Shown: positions 22,928 through 36,434, counted from the stretch's first letter. The stretch: 64,000 nucleotides of DNA from Nageia nagi (GCA_050084985.1 JBITNC010000001.1:3162001-3226000), one strand, 5' to 3'. The notes: generated by a model not told the origin, from the letters alone. Translations and numbers: made by a program.

Positions 22928-24557
22928 TGATGAGCCAAGTATGAACCCCCAAATTTTGCCTTTAGGGTCTATCACTAACCATCCTCTAGTGAACCTCTCA
23001 CCTGTTACTATGAAGGGACTAGTTAACTCAAGTAGTTGGTGCTCTGACAGTCAAGATAGTTTTTTTTCCTCTCACCAATTTTGGGAATCCATAATTAACT
23101 TCTTCATTACTTGTCAAATCTGGGTGGTGTCTTAAGGTTGCATGTAATTGAACCCTATCCTACTAATATGTATCTAATTGAAAGATTGAAAGTTGCATAA
23201 TTGGAAATTGTAGGAATGGAAATTATAGGAATTGAAATTGCAAGAATTAGAAAATCTAATCTAGCAACTGCAATAAGGCCTTAAAAATGGAAATCATGAG
23301 AAAGGAATTGCATAATGGAAAATGATAATCATAAACTAATGTTGAAAATAACTATTACAAAAATATAAGGGAAACTCTACTGGTTGAAGGGGGCCCAACT
23401 TCATCTAGCTAAGTGCTTGAAGAAAACTTAGAAGTTCAAAAAATGATTAGCTCTTATTCATGAATCAACTGCATATAAATAGATATTTAAAATGTTTGAG
23501 TCTCCCATAATATTCTATCTCTCTATTATATATTTTGAATATCTCTATATTTTGCATATCTCCCTATATTATGCATATCTTTATATGTGTGTCCCCTCTA
23601 AGAGGTATTTATTCTTTCTACACTATGCTAAAAATGACTCAGTACAAATAAAACAAACTATCCATGATTACAATCTAGTCCATATTTAGAAGATGGAAGA
23701 TATGGTGCTAACTTGGGCACCCAAAGAGATAATCATTAGATCTGGTCTATTATTTGTTATCCAATCTTGGCTGCTATAAATCTAGCTATGTACAATAAAT
23801 AATAATAAATCTACACCTTTGTAGGATCTACTTTAATGCTTTATCTTCAAAATAGGATATCATCTCCAATTGTACATGTTGAATGCTAGGGTGAATTTGT
23901 AGCAGCCATAATATTTGCATGATGTACCAAATCTATGATATCTTCATATTTGTGGATACCCTTTTTGAAGAGCTTTTTAAAAATATATGGCATGTCTATG
24001 TTTGGTCTTTGTTTGGGCATCCAACTGTTATTTTGATTTTCAATGCTATAGTATACACATGATAACAACTTATGGGGGCCATATCTTTTTCATGGTAGCT
24101 TCATTATCTTTGATATATACATCAATGGAAACCTTGTTTCAAAAAATTTCTATCAATATATTATATACCCTATTTTGATGTCATTTGGTCAACTAAAGTT
24201 ATTCGAAGCTAACTTGATGATGTTCGAAGTAGATAAAATTTCATCTAGAGCTTAAGGTAGTGTGTTTGGAACTATTGTGAACAAGTCAATATGATTCCAT
24301 AGCCAAAAGAGGATTGCTGATACGGACTATATTCAAACCATTGGTCAAAGAGTTATATCTTTAACTCTTTTATTGGTCTCATAGTACATAAAAGTACATA
24401 AATCATAAATTATTAGCAAATAACATAATATGACAATTTATCTCTAATTAGACTAGTAAGCATACAATATATATTATTATTTACTTAAAGTATCCTTTTA
24501 AATGCACCCATTATATAACAATATTATGTCAATAATGGGTATTTTCTAGACTCATCA
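22928..24557 (-). repeat. Right (5') LTR of the LARD-like element
   Basis: 1630 bp, TGATGAGCC to GACTCATCA. A promoter-like AATAAATACC lies just upstream of AGAGGGGACACAC on the minus strand (about 23590-23615), as in the left LTR. Confidence 0.88.
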
Positions 24558-25159
24558 TACAGTATGACCAAAACACTAGAATGATACCTTTACCCCATGT
24601 TAAATGGAAAGCAAAGGATTATAATCAAGGATAATGTGAAAACCAATGTGGTAGGATAAGGTGTTATTAATCTTTATTTGAGATAATTAATACTCTACCT
24701 CTCGAACAATGGATGGATGAAAAAGGTATAGTTAACAAAACATCATTGTTTATTTATAAGTGCTCATTTATCATGATACATTTTTGTAATTAAAGCTTTT
24801 TTTTAGTTAATATGCAAATTATCTCTTTTTCACCTTTTAGTCAATTTATTTGCTCAAATTTTTCTTTGTTTTTTCTTTTTATATTTTCTTTTTTTTTTGA
24901 TACCCAAACAACAACACCATGGTTATACATAATGATCAAATAATTGCTATAAAAATGGATACATAATGGATATATACAACAAGATATGTACAATAATATA
25001 ATACAATGAATATGGAAAGATAATGTATAATGAGGGAGATGAGTAACTTTGTCCTACCCCGAAGCATCCAATAATGGATAACCATAAAAGAGGAGTAGGA
25101 TCTAGTATCAATCCCATGTTCCTATATGATAATACCATATGTAAATGCTCTACATGTAA
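24558..25159. other. No gene recognised
   Basis: A+T-rich, with a T-rich stretch at about 24845-24900. It holds one TTTACCCCATGTTAAATGG unit of the repeat interrupted by the LARD-like element. Confidence 0.45.
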
Positions 25160-26155
25160 TTATTTGTTGCCAAAAAGTTCATGGAGAACTTGTTTCAATC
25201 TCTTATGTCCATTGGTACTATGTCCTTTGACCATATGATAGTCACAAAATTCATCTTCTTTGTACCAAGGTCTTTTTGAAGCATATGGGTTGTGCTTGAT
25301 GTTGGGAAATGTTATGTGATTTTATTTAAGCACTCTTTGCAATATTTATGATGGATATTATTCCAAAGTAATAATATTTTATTCTTTTTATTGTTTTTTT
25401 TTCTCCACTTGATTTTGAGGTAATTGTGCACTAGGTAGATTTTGCAAAGGAGCTTGTTGTGCATTCTTAACTTGTACTTGAAGATGAGACACTTCATATA
25501 ATTATACCACAAGATTTTATAATATATTAACATTTATTTGATATTTCAAAATTTGTGATACTTGTTTATTTGATTAATTTGGTATACCATATAAATTTGA
25601 ATTTTAAGCTTATGGTGCACTTGAATTGTCCAAGAAAGGTTATGGTGGACTTGGTTGATTTTATCCAAAATTTGGTGTACTTTGCACATTTTGAGCTTTT
25701 CAAAATGGATCCATTTGTTGTTGATAGTTGTGAATGATAGATATTTGAAATTGCACCTCTTGAAGATCGGATGTTGGTAAGTTTGATTATTATTTCCTTG
25801 AAATTGTATGCCAAGAACTTGCTTGATTGGAATTTCTAGCATTTGAATGTTGGTAGATGTTTGACTCAACTATTGAGAAAAATCCAAAGCTTGAGAAAAA
25901 TTTAAACATGAGTTGCTTACTCTATGTTGGTTAAGTTAATTTTGTTTCTTTTGGTTTTGTTGAGATATACTAGATTGTTGGGCCAAAATATTATGCATTT
26001 GTTCCATTCCCTTTTACTAGCTCATTAGGTGGAAGTTGTTGGAATGTTTGGAGAGCCTTATGAAATCCAATTGAATGATTGTTCACACTAGTTGTTGGCT
26101 CATCATTTATCTTAGTTTCATCCTTCTTTTTTCATTGAGATTTTGTGTCCACCAT
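25160..26155 (-). pseudogene. Decayed Tat-like gypsy gag remnant
   Basis: From ATG at 26155 (MVDTKSQ) the minus strand runs through a Gln/Asn-rich region with many stops to a zinc-knuckle-like end, RPWYKEDEFCDYHMVKGHST, near 25270-25200. The same block occurs in the big Tat element as WYKENEFCAYHRQKGHNT (about 58290-58330), which places this fragment in the same lineage. The last Cys of the knuckle is replaced by Gly. The central gag domain is not clearly visible, so an internal loss is likely. Short open frames around 25312-25870 on both strands are broken parts or shadows of it. Confidence 0.65.
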
Positions 26156-27469
26156 TCCCATAAGGGAATCCTCATACCATACCAGATCTTTAGATAGATC
26201 AAGCTTCATTATAACACAACTACAAATGTGAAACTTTTACAAAGTATGAGTACAATGGAAGTGAAAGTACAAAAAAAAAATGAAACAAATGCTAAATAAA
26301 GAGATTATAGTTTTGTCAAAAATTTATTCTTATTTAATTTGTTGCAAGATTAAAATAAGCACTTAAGATGATATGCAAACACTAGATGAAGATAGTAATG
26401 ATTTTAGATAACAATTTTTACTTATTTTCTCTAGTATTTTCTTTGTTCAACTTGACACTTATCTTTTTAGTTTTGATAGCTTTTAATGCAAATTGTTATT
26501 TCTAACACAACCTTATTCAAGTTTCCTTAGACATAATGATTCTAGTCAAGTATTTATCAAGAAAAAGAATCAATCTTCTACGATTGTAGATCATTTTGTA
26601 ATAGTAATAAGGTACCTCCATAGGAAGCTATCCCCGAATAGAGGGGAGATCCTCCTTTGATTTTCATCTTTGAGTATGGGTTTAGCCATGGTAATTAAGT
26701 CCATGTGCCCTAGTAACTCCCTAGGATTATGATGGACTTAGTGTAAAAAGAAAATATGAGATGCAATTAATATGAAGTACACACTACTCCCTGAACAATA
26801 TTTGTAATCCCTTCCCAAGTATGCTATTTTCAACAACATTTTTCTTTTCAAATGAAATGAAGAAAAACAATGATTTATGATACACTCAATAAAGAGCAAG
26901 CAATTTCTCAACAAGTAAATAAAACCCTAATTCAATACATGAGTTTTAATCCAAAGTAAATTTCATGTGTATGCAAAATACCCACCATAAATTAATGCAA
27001 TTTTGCTACTACACAATACAAAAGAAGGTAAGACTATGATGCACCAAGCAATGAAATTATATGAACCAAGTACAAAAAGGAATTCAAATTCTTACCTAGA
27101 TAAAAATGTTCACTCTTTCTCCAGGTGTAAATTCAAGTAGGTTACAAGTCCCTCCCAAATGAGAGATTTTTAAACAAACTAAAGCCAATCATCAAGGCAA
27201 ACTAGTAAAAATAAAAAAATAATGGATGCACACTCTATCATGAGTGCAAACACATCCCCTACAACATTACACAACTATGCTTGGATATGATAAGCTAAAA
27301 AACTTCACCCTATTTCAAATTTTTCATCAAAAATAAAAAAAATTGGGAAACCTTGGTCTTAGGCATTGTATGAACCACATCTTGTTTGTAACTTTTCTAA
27401 GAAAACAAGCCCCTTGTTCAGGGGTGTAGTGTGCTTAGGACTAAATCTAGAGCTTAAAATACATTATTT
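26156..27469. other. Leader-like sequence upstream of the decayed gag, no gene
   Basis: A+T-rich with no usable open frame. The position, upstream of a minus-strand gag, and its texture resemble the leader at 6169-8416. Confidence 0.4.
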
Positions 27470-27720
27470 TAGGGTATAATATACTACACCTAAGGTTGTA
27501 GTCATAGTGCATCTAGGGTATAAGCATGGATGAACTTGCACCTAGGTTATAGGCACGATGCACCTAAGGTTAAGCATGGCTTAACTTACACTTGGGTTGT
27601 AGGTGTAATCGAACTTGCACCTAGGTTTTAGGTGTGGTGCACCTATGGTCTAAGCATGATAGAACTTACACCTAGGTTATAGGCATGATGCACCTAGGCT
27701 AGTGCATGGTGCCCTAGCCT
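27470..27720. repeat. ACCTAGGTTATAGGCATGATGC tandem region (unit about 50-60 bp)
   Basis: ACCTAGGTTATAGGC, ATGCACCTAGG and AAGCATGGATGAACTT recur in alternation in about four to five units. CCTAGG and GGTGCACC-like palindromes are prominent. A shorter relative in the opposite orientation is at 18180-18260. Confidence 0.75.
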
Positions 27721-28082
27721 AAAGTCTATTTCAGGATCTAAAACTACTTTAAAATCTCTCTACAACCTTTTACCTCTATTTATAGGCACGATGTGATGGC
27801 ATGAATTGGATCATGACTAGGTAAAAATAATTGATATATTGAAGCTTCAAATCTCATATATGATCCATGCCTCTCCTTAGTCTATCCTGTCAAAAACTCA
27901 TTCAAATTTGCTTGTAAATTTCATAAGTTTTACATATTTTTTCCACCTAGGTGGGTGAAAAATAATAAAATCAAGAAACATCAAATATAAGAAAAATTCA
28001 AAATTTCAAGGAAAAGGTAAGGACAACACCAATATCAAAGGTTATAGCTGGTTCATGTTTGGTTCACCATTTGATGTATGCT

Positions 28083-28205
28083 AAAATTTGTGCTATATAT
28101 GGCTTAACTAGCATAAAAAAATCAAATGCATACATAAACCTCAAATTACACAACTCTACTTTACTTAATAAGCATTAGTTAGAAAACTTGATAAGGTAGG
28201 TTCAA
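28083..28205. repeat. Dispersed repeat, second copy of 10592-10715
   Basis: Starts AAAATTTGTGCTATATATGG and matches 10592 onward through TTACACAACTCT and AAGGTAGGTT, about 85% by eye, then diverges. Both copies are preceded by unrelated sequence, so the start is probably a true element edge. Confidence 0.8.
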
Positions 28206-29451
28206 TAACAAGGAGTTATAGTGTCAGATTGGTAGTAGGGAAACCCGATACCAACCTAGAGGTAGGTTGGTCTAGTGCCAAATCGATAGTAATTTACCAT
28301 ATATAAGTAATAAATATAGGTACAAACATAACTTGAGTAGGATACCTAGTCATGATAGAGCTTATAGAGCTTGACATTATAAGGAAGCATTATGATGAGG
28401 TGTTAGAATCACTAGGTATCTCTAATGATGAGCTTATAGAGCTTTATAACCTTTGTGGAATGTAGACAAAGGAGAATTTGAGATCATATGCTATAGAATG
28501 ATGAAAATTATATAATACTTAATAATATTGTGATTTTTTTACAGATTAATGTTGACTAAGAGAGGAAAATAAAAGGTTCTCCTACATATTTGAAGAAGGA
28601 AAAATATTTTTACAAGAATTTACTAGACCAAAAAAGGCCTTTAAAGGTAGTTAAAATCCCCCATCTAAGGGTTTATAGGTGGTTAACAAAGTAACTTTTA
28701 AGAGTGAGCCCCAAAAATCATTTTATAATCTCATGGCATTTAGCACTATGGTTATATTAAAAAAAAATCTTAGTTTCCTTGGCTATTAATTGTAACTTAA
28801 CTATGAAAAATATAATTCTTAATGTATTGATACTAAGCCATAAAATTTATCTACAATACGTTAGGAAAACCACTTTTTATTTTAAAAAGAAGCTTCCATA
28901 AATTAATTGACATACCTTAATATTTTGAATTTTCATGAAATGCTCAATCAAATAGAAGGTTCAAGAAAGAAAATACATATTTGACAAAATGCCTTGTTGA
29001 AAGTAGGTTTAGATACACAATGATACATTTGAAAAATACCTCTTTGAACTATGATTTTATGAAATCTATTGATTTCTAGAACTGATCAAAATGTCTTATA
29101 GAACTACAAGTTGATATATATTTTAATTATTTGAGAAACTGCTTCATCGTACCATAATACAAGCTCATGAAATGGCTATTAATTCATGATTTGTTTGATA
29201 AAATATCAAACCAAAAAGGTAGTTACATGGAATGAAAATTAACATGTCACTTATTAAATAAAATACCTCATCTCAAATACAGACCAATGTTACACAATGG
29301 ATGCCTATTGAATTTGTTTGACTAATGTTGTGTGATGGATGCCTATTTATATATGCAAAGTTTGGTGACCATACAACATTCATCATACCTGAGAATGGAG
29401 ATGTTTATTCTTTTGGTAATCCAACTTCATCTCTAGGGCATCCCCCTACAT
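28206..29451. other. No gene recognised
   Basis: A+T-rich flank of the copia element. A short plus-strand stretch near 28355-28460 reads a plausible peptide but is stopped after about 37 codons. Confidence 0.4.
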
Positions 29452-29456
29452 CTAAG

Positions 29457-29913
29457 TGTTAGAATTTGTAATGTAATATTGTGTAATATTTCTCCTTGAT
29501 ATAAATTCACTTCATACTTAAAGTATATTTAGATACCTTAAAGTATTAAGGGAATAAAAATAGGAATAGGATTAAAAATAGGTAAAGGATTAAAAAAAGA
29601 AAATGGATTAAATTTAGAGTATATTTCTTCTTATAAATAGAGAAGAACCCCTCCCTCTCATATTACACAATTGTAATGCAAGCTTTGCTATAGGTTTAGA
29701 TTTTGTAATATAAGAAAAGATTTTGTAAGAGAGGTCCTTGAGAATAAGAATATCTTAGTTAGTGGACGTACTCCCAAGGAGGGAAGAAACACTTTATATA
29801 TTATGTTATTTGTGAGATTGGATTGAGTTATTGTGCTATTGTGTTCATGTTGTAAGTGCTTTCTTGAGATCTTGGTAGAGTAGAAGTTAATTCAAAAAGG
29901 GTTAATTTCATCA
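29457..29913 (+). repeat. 5' LTR of the 8.5-kb copia element
   Basis: Starts TGTTAGAATTTGTAATG and ends TTAATTTCATCA. Just before the TATA-like CTTATAAATAGAG near 29630 it is A+T-rich. The matching site in the right LTR is near 37655. Confidence 0.9.
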
Positions 29914-29915
29914 AG

Positions 29916-29927
29916 TGGTACCAGAGC
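29916..29927 (+). other. Primer binding site, tRNA-Met type
   Basis: TGGTACCAGAGC two bases inside the LTR, one transition away from the canonical TGGTATCAGAGC. Confidence 0.88.
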
Positions 29928-30589
29928 AATTCTTGAGGCTCCTCTTTAGCATATTTGAAGGTCATTCCTCTTATTTCTCCATCTACTTTATTGAGATAAA
30001 AAGAATTGAAGGTATAATCTCCCTCCTACCTTGTTCATTATCAATTTTTGCTTCATTACTAACCTTTTTGGTTCTTTGATTATAAAGTTTTAATTTAGCA
30101 AATTTTGTTTAAAGTAGATATTTGCTATACTAACATGTTAGTTTATTCTTATGCTATTGCTATGCATTATTTTGTTAAGTTCTAATTTTTTTAAGTAAAA
30201 TACCTAATGTGTCGCAATAATATGCAAATTTATTTAAATTTAACAATAATAAGTTAGTATAGCTTAAATTTGCAAGTTTTTACTTACTGTAGAAATGGTT
30301 AAAAATTTAAATTTTTTTTAACTATAATGCTATTATTGCGAAAACATTTACAATGCTAGTATGCTTGTAAAAATATATATAGTTTTTATAAACTATATTT
30401 TTTTTTACAATTTTTACAAAATTGTATTTTTGTTTATATAAAACTATATTTTTTTACAATTTTGTTATATAAAAAATTATTATTTTTAATATCATTGAAA
30501 ACTTCTTTTAAAAAAGTTTTTTTAAAATTTTTTTTAATCTTTTTTTATAACAAAATAATAATTTTTTATTATAAAAAATAAAAATTTAG

Positions 30590-31080
30590 TGCAACCCTAA
30601 GGGCTAGTGTTGCCCAAGGGATGTGCAAAGCCCCAAGGGTTCGGCATCGCTCAAGGGGCATGTGCAACCCTAAGGCATCGACACTACTTAAGGGGCATGT
30701 GTAGCCCTAAGGGTTGGCACCACCTAAGGGGCATGTGTAGCCCCAAGGGATCAGCATTACCCAAGGGGTATTCATAGCCCTAAGGGGTTGACATCGCCTA
30801 AGGGGCATGCATAGCCCCAAGGGCTAGCACCACCCAAGAGGTGTGCACAGCCCCAAGGGGTGCACCACCCTTATGGGTTGGCTACCCACCAAGGGGCATG
30901 TGTAACCCTAAGAGGTATGCCACCCCTATAAGCTGGCCACCCACCAAAGGGTGTGCATAGCCCTAAGGGGTGCACCACCTCTGTGGGTTGGCCACCCATC
31001 AAGGGGTGCCACCCCAGGTTAGTCACCCAACAAGGGCCCCACCCTAGGCTAATCGCTTGTGGGCTGGTAGCCCCTCCTTT
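30590..31080 (+). repeat. GC-rich minisatellite in the copia leader
   Basis: About ten to twelve units of the type AAGGGGCATGTGTAGCCCTA, with a period near 36 bp at first and about 55 bp later (adding CACCCTTATGGGTTGGC). The flanks are extremely A+T-rich poly-A/poly-T sequence, so the compositional jump is abrupt at both ends. Runs of GGGG and CCCC suggest structured RNA or G-quadruplex potential in the leader. No coding frame persists through it. Confidence 0.85.
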
Positions 31081-31738
31081 TTATTACCTTTTTTATTTTT
31101 ATTTTTAAAAATAGATAATTTTTTTTTATGAACACATTTTTTAATTAGGGAGGATTTTTTAAAAAGAATTGGGAGTTCTTATTTAAAAAAGATTTTTTTA
31201 AAGCTTTTTTAAGCATTTTTAAAGGAATCCTTTTTAAAAAATGGGGGATTTTTTAAAGGTTTTTTTTAAGTTTAAGTTGCATTAATTGCCATTTAAAATT
31301 TGATTCTTTATTTAGGCTAATTTTGTATTATGGGAAATTTTATTTAACCTAATATTTCTTTATTTGGTAATTTTACCTTAAGTGCAAGTTATTTTAAGGA
31401 ATTATTTTTAACATGGCATGCCTTTAACATAAAAAGTGAGAAATTAATTATGCATGGATTAATTATGTATGCATGAATTAATGTTGTTTTATCTTAATGC
31501 ATATTTATTGCTATGCACAAATGTTAGATAATTTATTCTTGCATTATTTTTTGTTCTAATTCATATGGCTAAATGGATAAAAATATTTAATGCATGGTTT
31601 ATTATTTTGACCTTATACATGTGGTTGGATAAAAGTTCACTTAAAATACTTGCTTATGAATGTTATGTTAAATTACAAATAAGAGATTATTTTAAGTCTA
31701 TTTTTTTAAGTAACAAGGGGGAGAATTCCTTAATTTTT

Positions 31739-31890
31739 TGATAATGAACCTTTGTATAAATCTCTATTAGGGGTTGTAACAAAACCCATTAGACTCTTAG
31801 GCTTAGTTGTTGTTACTTAAAATTAATGAACCTTTGTAAAGATTTCTATTAGGGGTTGTAATAAAACACATTAGAATCTTTAGTTCATAC
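31739..31890 (+). repeat. Tandem duplication, period about 82 bp
   Basis: AATGAACCTTTGTA followed by CTATTAGGGGTTGTAA and AACCCATTAGA occurs at about 31743 and 31825 with few differences. Confidence 0.85.
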
Positions 31891-32603
31891 TTATATATGA
31901 TTTTGGATGTAGTTTAGTTTTTAAAGCACTTTTATTATTTTGCATCTATTACTTTATTTACAAATTATGCAAGCATTAAAAATTTGCTTTCACTAAAATG
32001 ATCACATTTGCACATTTATTCTATAACATGACTTGTTTGGAGAACCATTAGATGAGGATAAGGTGGATTGGAGCCTTTTAATCTAATGATCCAAGTGGTG
32101 AAAAGTTTGTACTTCTTAATTTCTCCTAATTCCTCTATTGGTCTAGATTTAACTCCATATAGGTGGACAAACATTTGTGTAGTGATACCACATGTCTGCT
32201 TATCCATTCAAGGATTATCCTAATAACCTAGGATGAACACTAAAAACTTAATCAAGATAATTAATTTGATCGATCCAACATACATCACAACTTTAAAAAA
32301 TAGCTAGTACTTTTTATGAGAGTATATATCACTATCTAAAAGGAACTAGTTGAGGATTGATAGGACCTGAACTCCTTGTGGGAATCTGGGTGAAGGTTTA
32401 ATTTTAGACAAGAAAATAAGCCTCAACTTTTCCTTCTCTTCATTTATACATGGTGTTGAAGATGTTGGATGTATGACTATTATTATTTTTAACAATTAAG
32501 CATTTAATTTGTTGATAAGTTCAAACATGTATTTGTATTATAATTATTTTAAATTCAAATTGTATGCTTGCATTGTTTATCTCCTTCATATTATTTTGTA
32601 GCA

Positions 32604-35600
32604 ATGGGAGACTCTTTTGTATCCAAGCATATCTTGGATGATTCCAACTGTGGTATCTGGGAACCTAAGATGAAAGTAAAACTTCAAGTATGAAAACTTT
32701 GGATGATTGTAAATGAAAATCAAGTTGCTCCATCATGGAAGAAGGAACTTGAAGTTTATAATACTAAGAATTATTTGGCAAATTCTATGATCTTTTATGC
32801 AATTTTAGATGAGATCCTCCTCATGATATATTCTTCAAACACTACAAAGGAATCTTGAGATAAAATAAAGAGTATCTACCTTAGCAAATTTTTTTTAAGA
32901 AGTTCACCATTCTTCAGAAGTTACTTCAATCACATTAAGAGGAAAATGAAAGTGTGGAAATATATCTGAATAAGGTTATTGACCTTAGGATCTAACTTAT
33001 GGGATGTGGTTGCAATTGGATCAATGATGATTTTTTGAATTTTATCATCTTTCAAAGCCTCTCTACTAAATTTAGTCACTTTGTGACTATTATTGAAACA
33101 AAGCTTGATGATGAAAAAGAAGTGTTTTCCTTGAAAAATTTGTCAAGGCTTCTTTTGAAGCATGAGGAAACACTTAACAATAAAGTGTTGATCACCACTC
33201 CTATGAAGCCATATGTGGCACTTCATCCAATAAAATATCACTTTAAAAATAAGAATCATAACCAAAAGAAGGGTTCTTATGCTTTTAATAAGAACTTCAA
33301 GAAAGGTGGAAACAAGAAGAATTATGATTATCATAAGTCAAAGAAAACCAAAGTCAAATTTGATGGAAATTGTAATTTTTGTGACATATATTTTCATAAG
33401 GAAACTAATTTCTTTAGGAAAAAGAAAGATCAAGGTGAAAAAAGATTTGGAAAACCAAATAAATTTAATAATAAGAAGAATAAGAATTCTACTTATGTTG
33501 CTACCTTTTACTCCAAGTCTCGCTCTTTTTCAAATGATTGGGTTGTTGATATTGGATGCACTAATCACATGTGTTTTGAAAAGGATAAGTTTAAAAAATT
33601 TCATAAGTATAGAAAATATCTAGTTGTGATAGGTGATAATTCAGTCCTTGAAGTTCAAGGTATTGGGAGTGTGTTGATACAAAGAAAGATTCTTGAGAAT
33701 GTGCTTTATGTGCCTAAACTCACGATGAATATTTTTTCTATAATTTAGGTTGCAAGGAAAGGTTACTCTTTTGAATTTAACTCATACCCTTGGCACATAA
33801 AAAAACGTATTTCCACTTTGGTGAAAGGTTATGTGAAAGATGATCTTTACATTATTTATCAATCTTCAACAAAGATATGTCTTACAACTAATGTTTGTTC
33901 TAAAGGTAATCTTTGGTGCCATCAATTAGACCACCTAAACTATAAGAACATTCAATTCATAAAAGATCATGAACTTGTGGAATGTTTGCCTACAATATCA
34001 CTTACAATTGGTCTTTATGATAAGTGCATTATAGGTAAAATGAATTGATAAAAGTTTCCAAAAGATAAGGCAAATAAAGAAACTCAACCTCTACATCTTG
34101 TGCATACATATTTGATGGATCCATTTATGATTAATTTGCTTGGAGGAGAATCTTATGTTTTGACCTATATTGATGACTATAAAAGGATGAAATTTGGTTA
34201 TATTTTAAAGAACAACAATCAAACCTTTGATAGGTTCAAAGATTTCAAAGCCATGATAGAAAATTAGTCTAGATTCAAAATCAAGATGTTAAGATTTTAT
34301 AATGGAGGTGAGTATAATAGTAATGAATTCAATGATTTTTTTACCAAGTATGGAATAAAGAGGTAGTTTACTATCCCTTACACTCCTCAATAGAATGGTG
34401 TAGATGAAAGGAAGAATAGAACCATTCAGAAAATGACAAGATGTATGTTGAGAGATCTTTCTAGCTTCTTATGGGGTGAAGTTATAAATACTACAATCTA
34501 CATCTTAAATAGATGTCCTAAAAAAATAGTTGAGGGTAAAATTTCATATGAGGCATGGATAGGAAATAAATATAACATCTCTCACTTTAAGATCTTTGGT
34601 TGTGATGTCTATACCTTTATTTTTCTTGAGAAAAAGAAGAAAATGGATAAGAGATCCAAAATGTGCATCTTTGTAGGCTATGAAACTCAACATAGAGGCT
34701 ACAGGCTATACCAACCTTTCTCCAAATTATTATTTGTGTAAAGGCATATAAAATTCAATGAAATTATTGAAGCATATACTTCTTTTGAGAACCTTAATGA
34801 GGGTGATGATTCTTTTATTGCACCTAACTAGATGGATGTCAGTGTGGATTTTTACCTAAAGAATAAAACTCTCCAACACAAAGGATAACAAAGAGTATGA
34901 CCATTAATAAATCCTTATTTTCCAAAATTGATAGTAAGAATGAGCCCTCATCCTTCAAGGAAGCTTCAAAGTATGAGTGCTAGATGAATGAAATGAATGT
35001 GGAGTATGAGGCTCTAATGAAAAATCAAACTTGGGATTTGGATCCTTATCACAATGAACGAAATGTGATTGGTAATAAATGGATTTATAAGGTCAAATAT
35101 AATTCAATTAGAGATATTGAGAAATATAAAGCAAGGTTAGTAGCTAAGGGCTTCACTCAAAAATATGGAGTTGATTATGAGGAAACTTTTTCTCTAGTGG
35201 AAAAAGTGCCTACTATCAAGGTAATCCTTTATTTTTCAATAGCTCAGGGATGGAAAGTTTTTTAACTTGATATCAGGAATACTTTTATAAATGGTGAATT
35301 ATATGTGGATATATACATGATCTAACCAGAAGGGTTTGTTGTGGAAGGTAAAGAATCTTTTGTATGCAAGTTAAATAAGTCTTTGTATGGACTTAAGCAA
35401 GCACCTAGGGCTTGGTATAAAAATATTTCAAGATATTTTAAAGATATTAGGTTTTCTAAATGCTTCTTTGACATAGATCCTTATGTGCTCAACTAAGGAA
35501 AATATTTGATCTTCATTCTTTTCTATGTGGATGATCTCTTTCTTACAAGGAATAATATAGTCCTCATAAAGACTGCATATCCAAACTTAAGGTAACTTTT

Positions 35601-36434
35601 GAAATGACTAATCTTGGTATATTGAACTACTATCTTGGTATGCAAGTGTACCAATACAAGGATTGTATTTACCTTAGTCAATCCAATTATATCTAATATA
35701 TCTTGCAAAATTTTGGAATGGAGGAGTGCAAATATGTTGCAATCCTATTCTCTCCTAGAATCACTTTGTCTCTTAGTTCTAACTCTCAATTAGAAGATGT
35801 TACTACTTATAGGCAACTAATTGGTAGTATTTTTTATTTAAATATCTCTAGAATAAATATTTCCTTTGTCATGAATTTTACGGATTGCTTTATGAAAAAG
35901 TAATATATTGAGAAATTTAGTGCAGTTAAACAAATTTTAAGTTATGTTGTGGGAACTAAGGACCTTGTTCTCAAGTATGATAGGTTACCCTTATTTATTC
36001 TCTCAGGATTCTCATATTTTGACTATGGGGGAGATAGAGATGATAGAAAATCAACCTCAACTTATGTGTTTAGCATTTGTTCATGTGTTATCTCTTAGGA
36101 TTCCAAGAAGTAACCTAGTACTGCTCTCTCCATGATAAAGGTTGAATATCGTGTAATATCAGTTACATCCTAGTAAGCTATTTTGTTTTGACATATTCTA
36201 AAAGAAATTAGGTATGATAAAGTTAATATATCTCAAATTTCTTTAGATAATTAGTTAGTAATTACTTTGGTATATAATCATGTTTTCCATCAAAGAATAA
36301 AGCACATAGAAATACAAGCTCAATTCATTAGAGAGAAGGTTCTGGATGGTCTTCTACACTTGCAGTGTTTTTCATCAATCCTAAACTCTACTAATTTGTT
36401 CACTAAGCCCCTTCCTGAAGCTCAAATTTGGTAA
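32604..36434 (+). pseudogene. Copia gag-pol, broken by stops and frame shifts
   Basis: The frame starts MGDSFVSKHILDDSN at 32604. A gag domain continues after stops (VEIYLNKVIDL in one frame, GCGCNWINDDFLN at 33001). The zinc knuckle has lost its last Cys (CNFCDIYFHKETNF). The protease site reads DIG instead of DSG (WVVDIGCTNHM, near 33545). Integrase has its GGEYNSNEF and ERKNRTI blocks (34300-34420). RT has KWIYKVKYN, KYGVDYEETF (35160), SLYGLKQAPRAWY (35385) and FYVDDLF (35520). RNase H ends with HQRIKHIEIQAQFIREKV and NLFTKPLPEAQIW. All enzyme domains are present in normal copia order but none is intact. Confidence 0.93.

Larger units (their letters stand above)
18583..24557 (-). mobile_element. 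Non-coding LTR retrotransposon (LARD-like), Ty3/gypsy type
   Basis: Two similar LTRs (18583-20195 and 22928-24557) flank 2.7 kb with no retroelement protein. The LTR termini are TGATGAGTC and GACTCATCA, a 9-bp inverted repeat (the left copy starts TAATGAGTC). A degraded tRNA-Asp-type primer site lies beside the right LTR and an AAGTGTGGGGAAG tract beside the left LTR, so the element points to the minus strand. The flanks read CATAC on the left and, overlapping the terminal CA, CATAC on the right, so the target duplication is ambiguous. It would need enzymes from a related gypsy element to move. Confidence 0.85.

Noticed and set aside
25312-25870. Overlapping open frames on both strands as separate genes
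   Set aside because: They are pieces or shadows of the decayed Tat-like gag; each is A+T-rich low complexity.
28355-28465. Short plus-strand peptide with repeated ELIEL
   Set aside because: Only about 37 codons before a stop, internally repetitive at DNA level, no family match that I can name.
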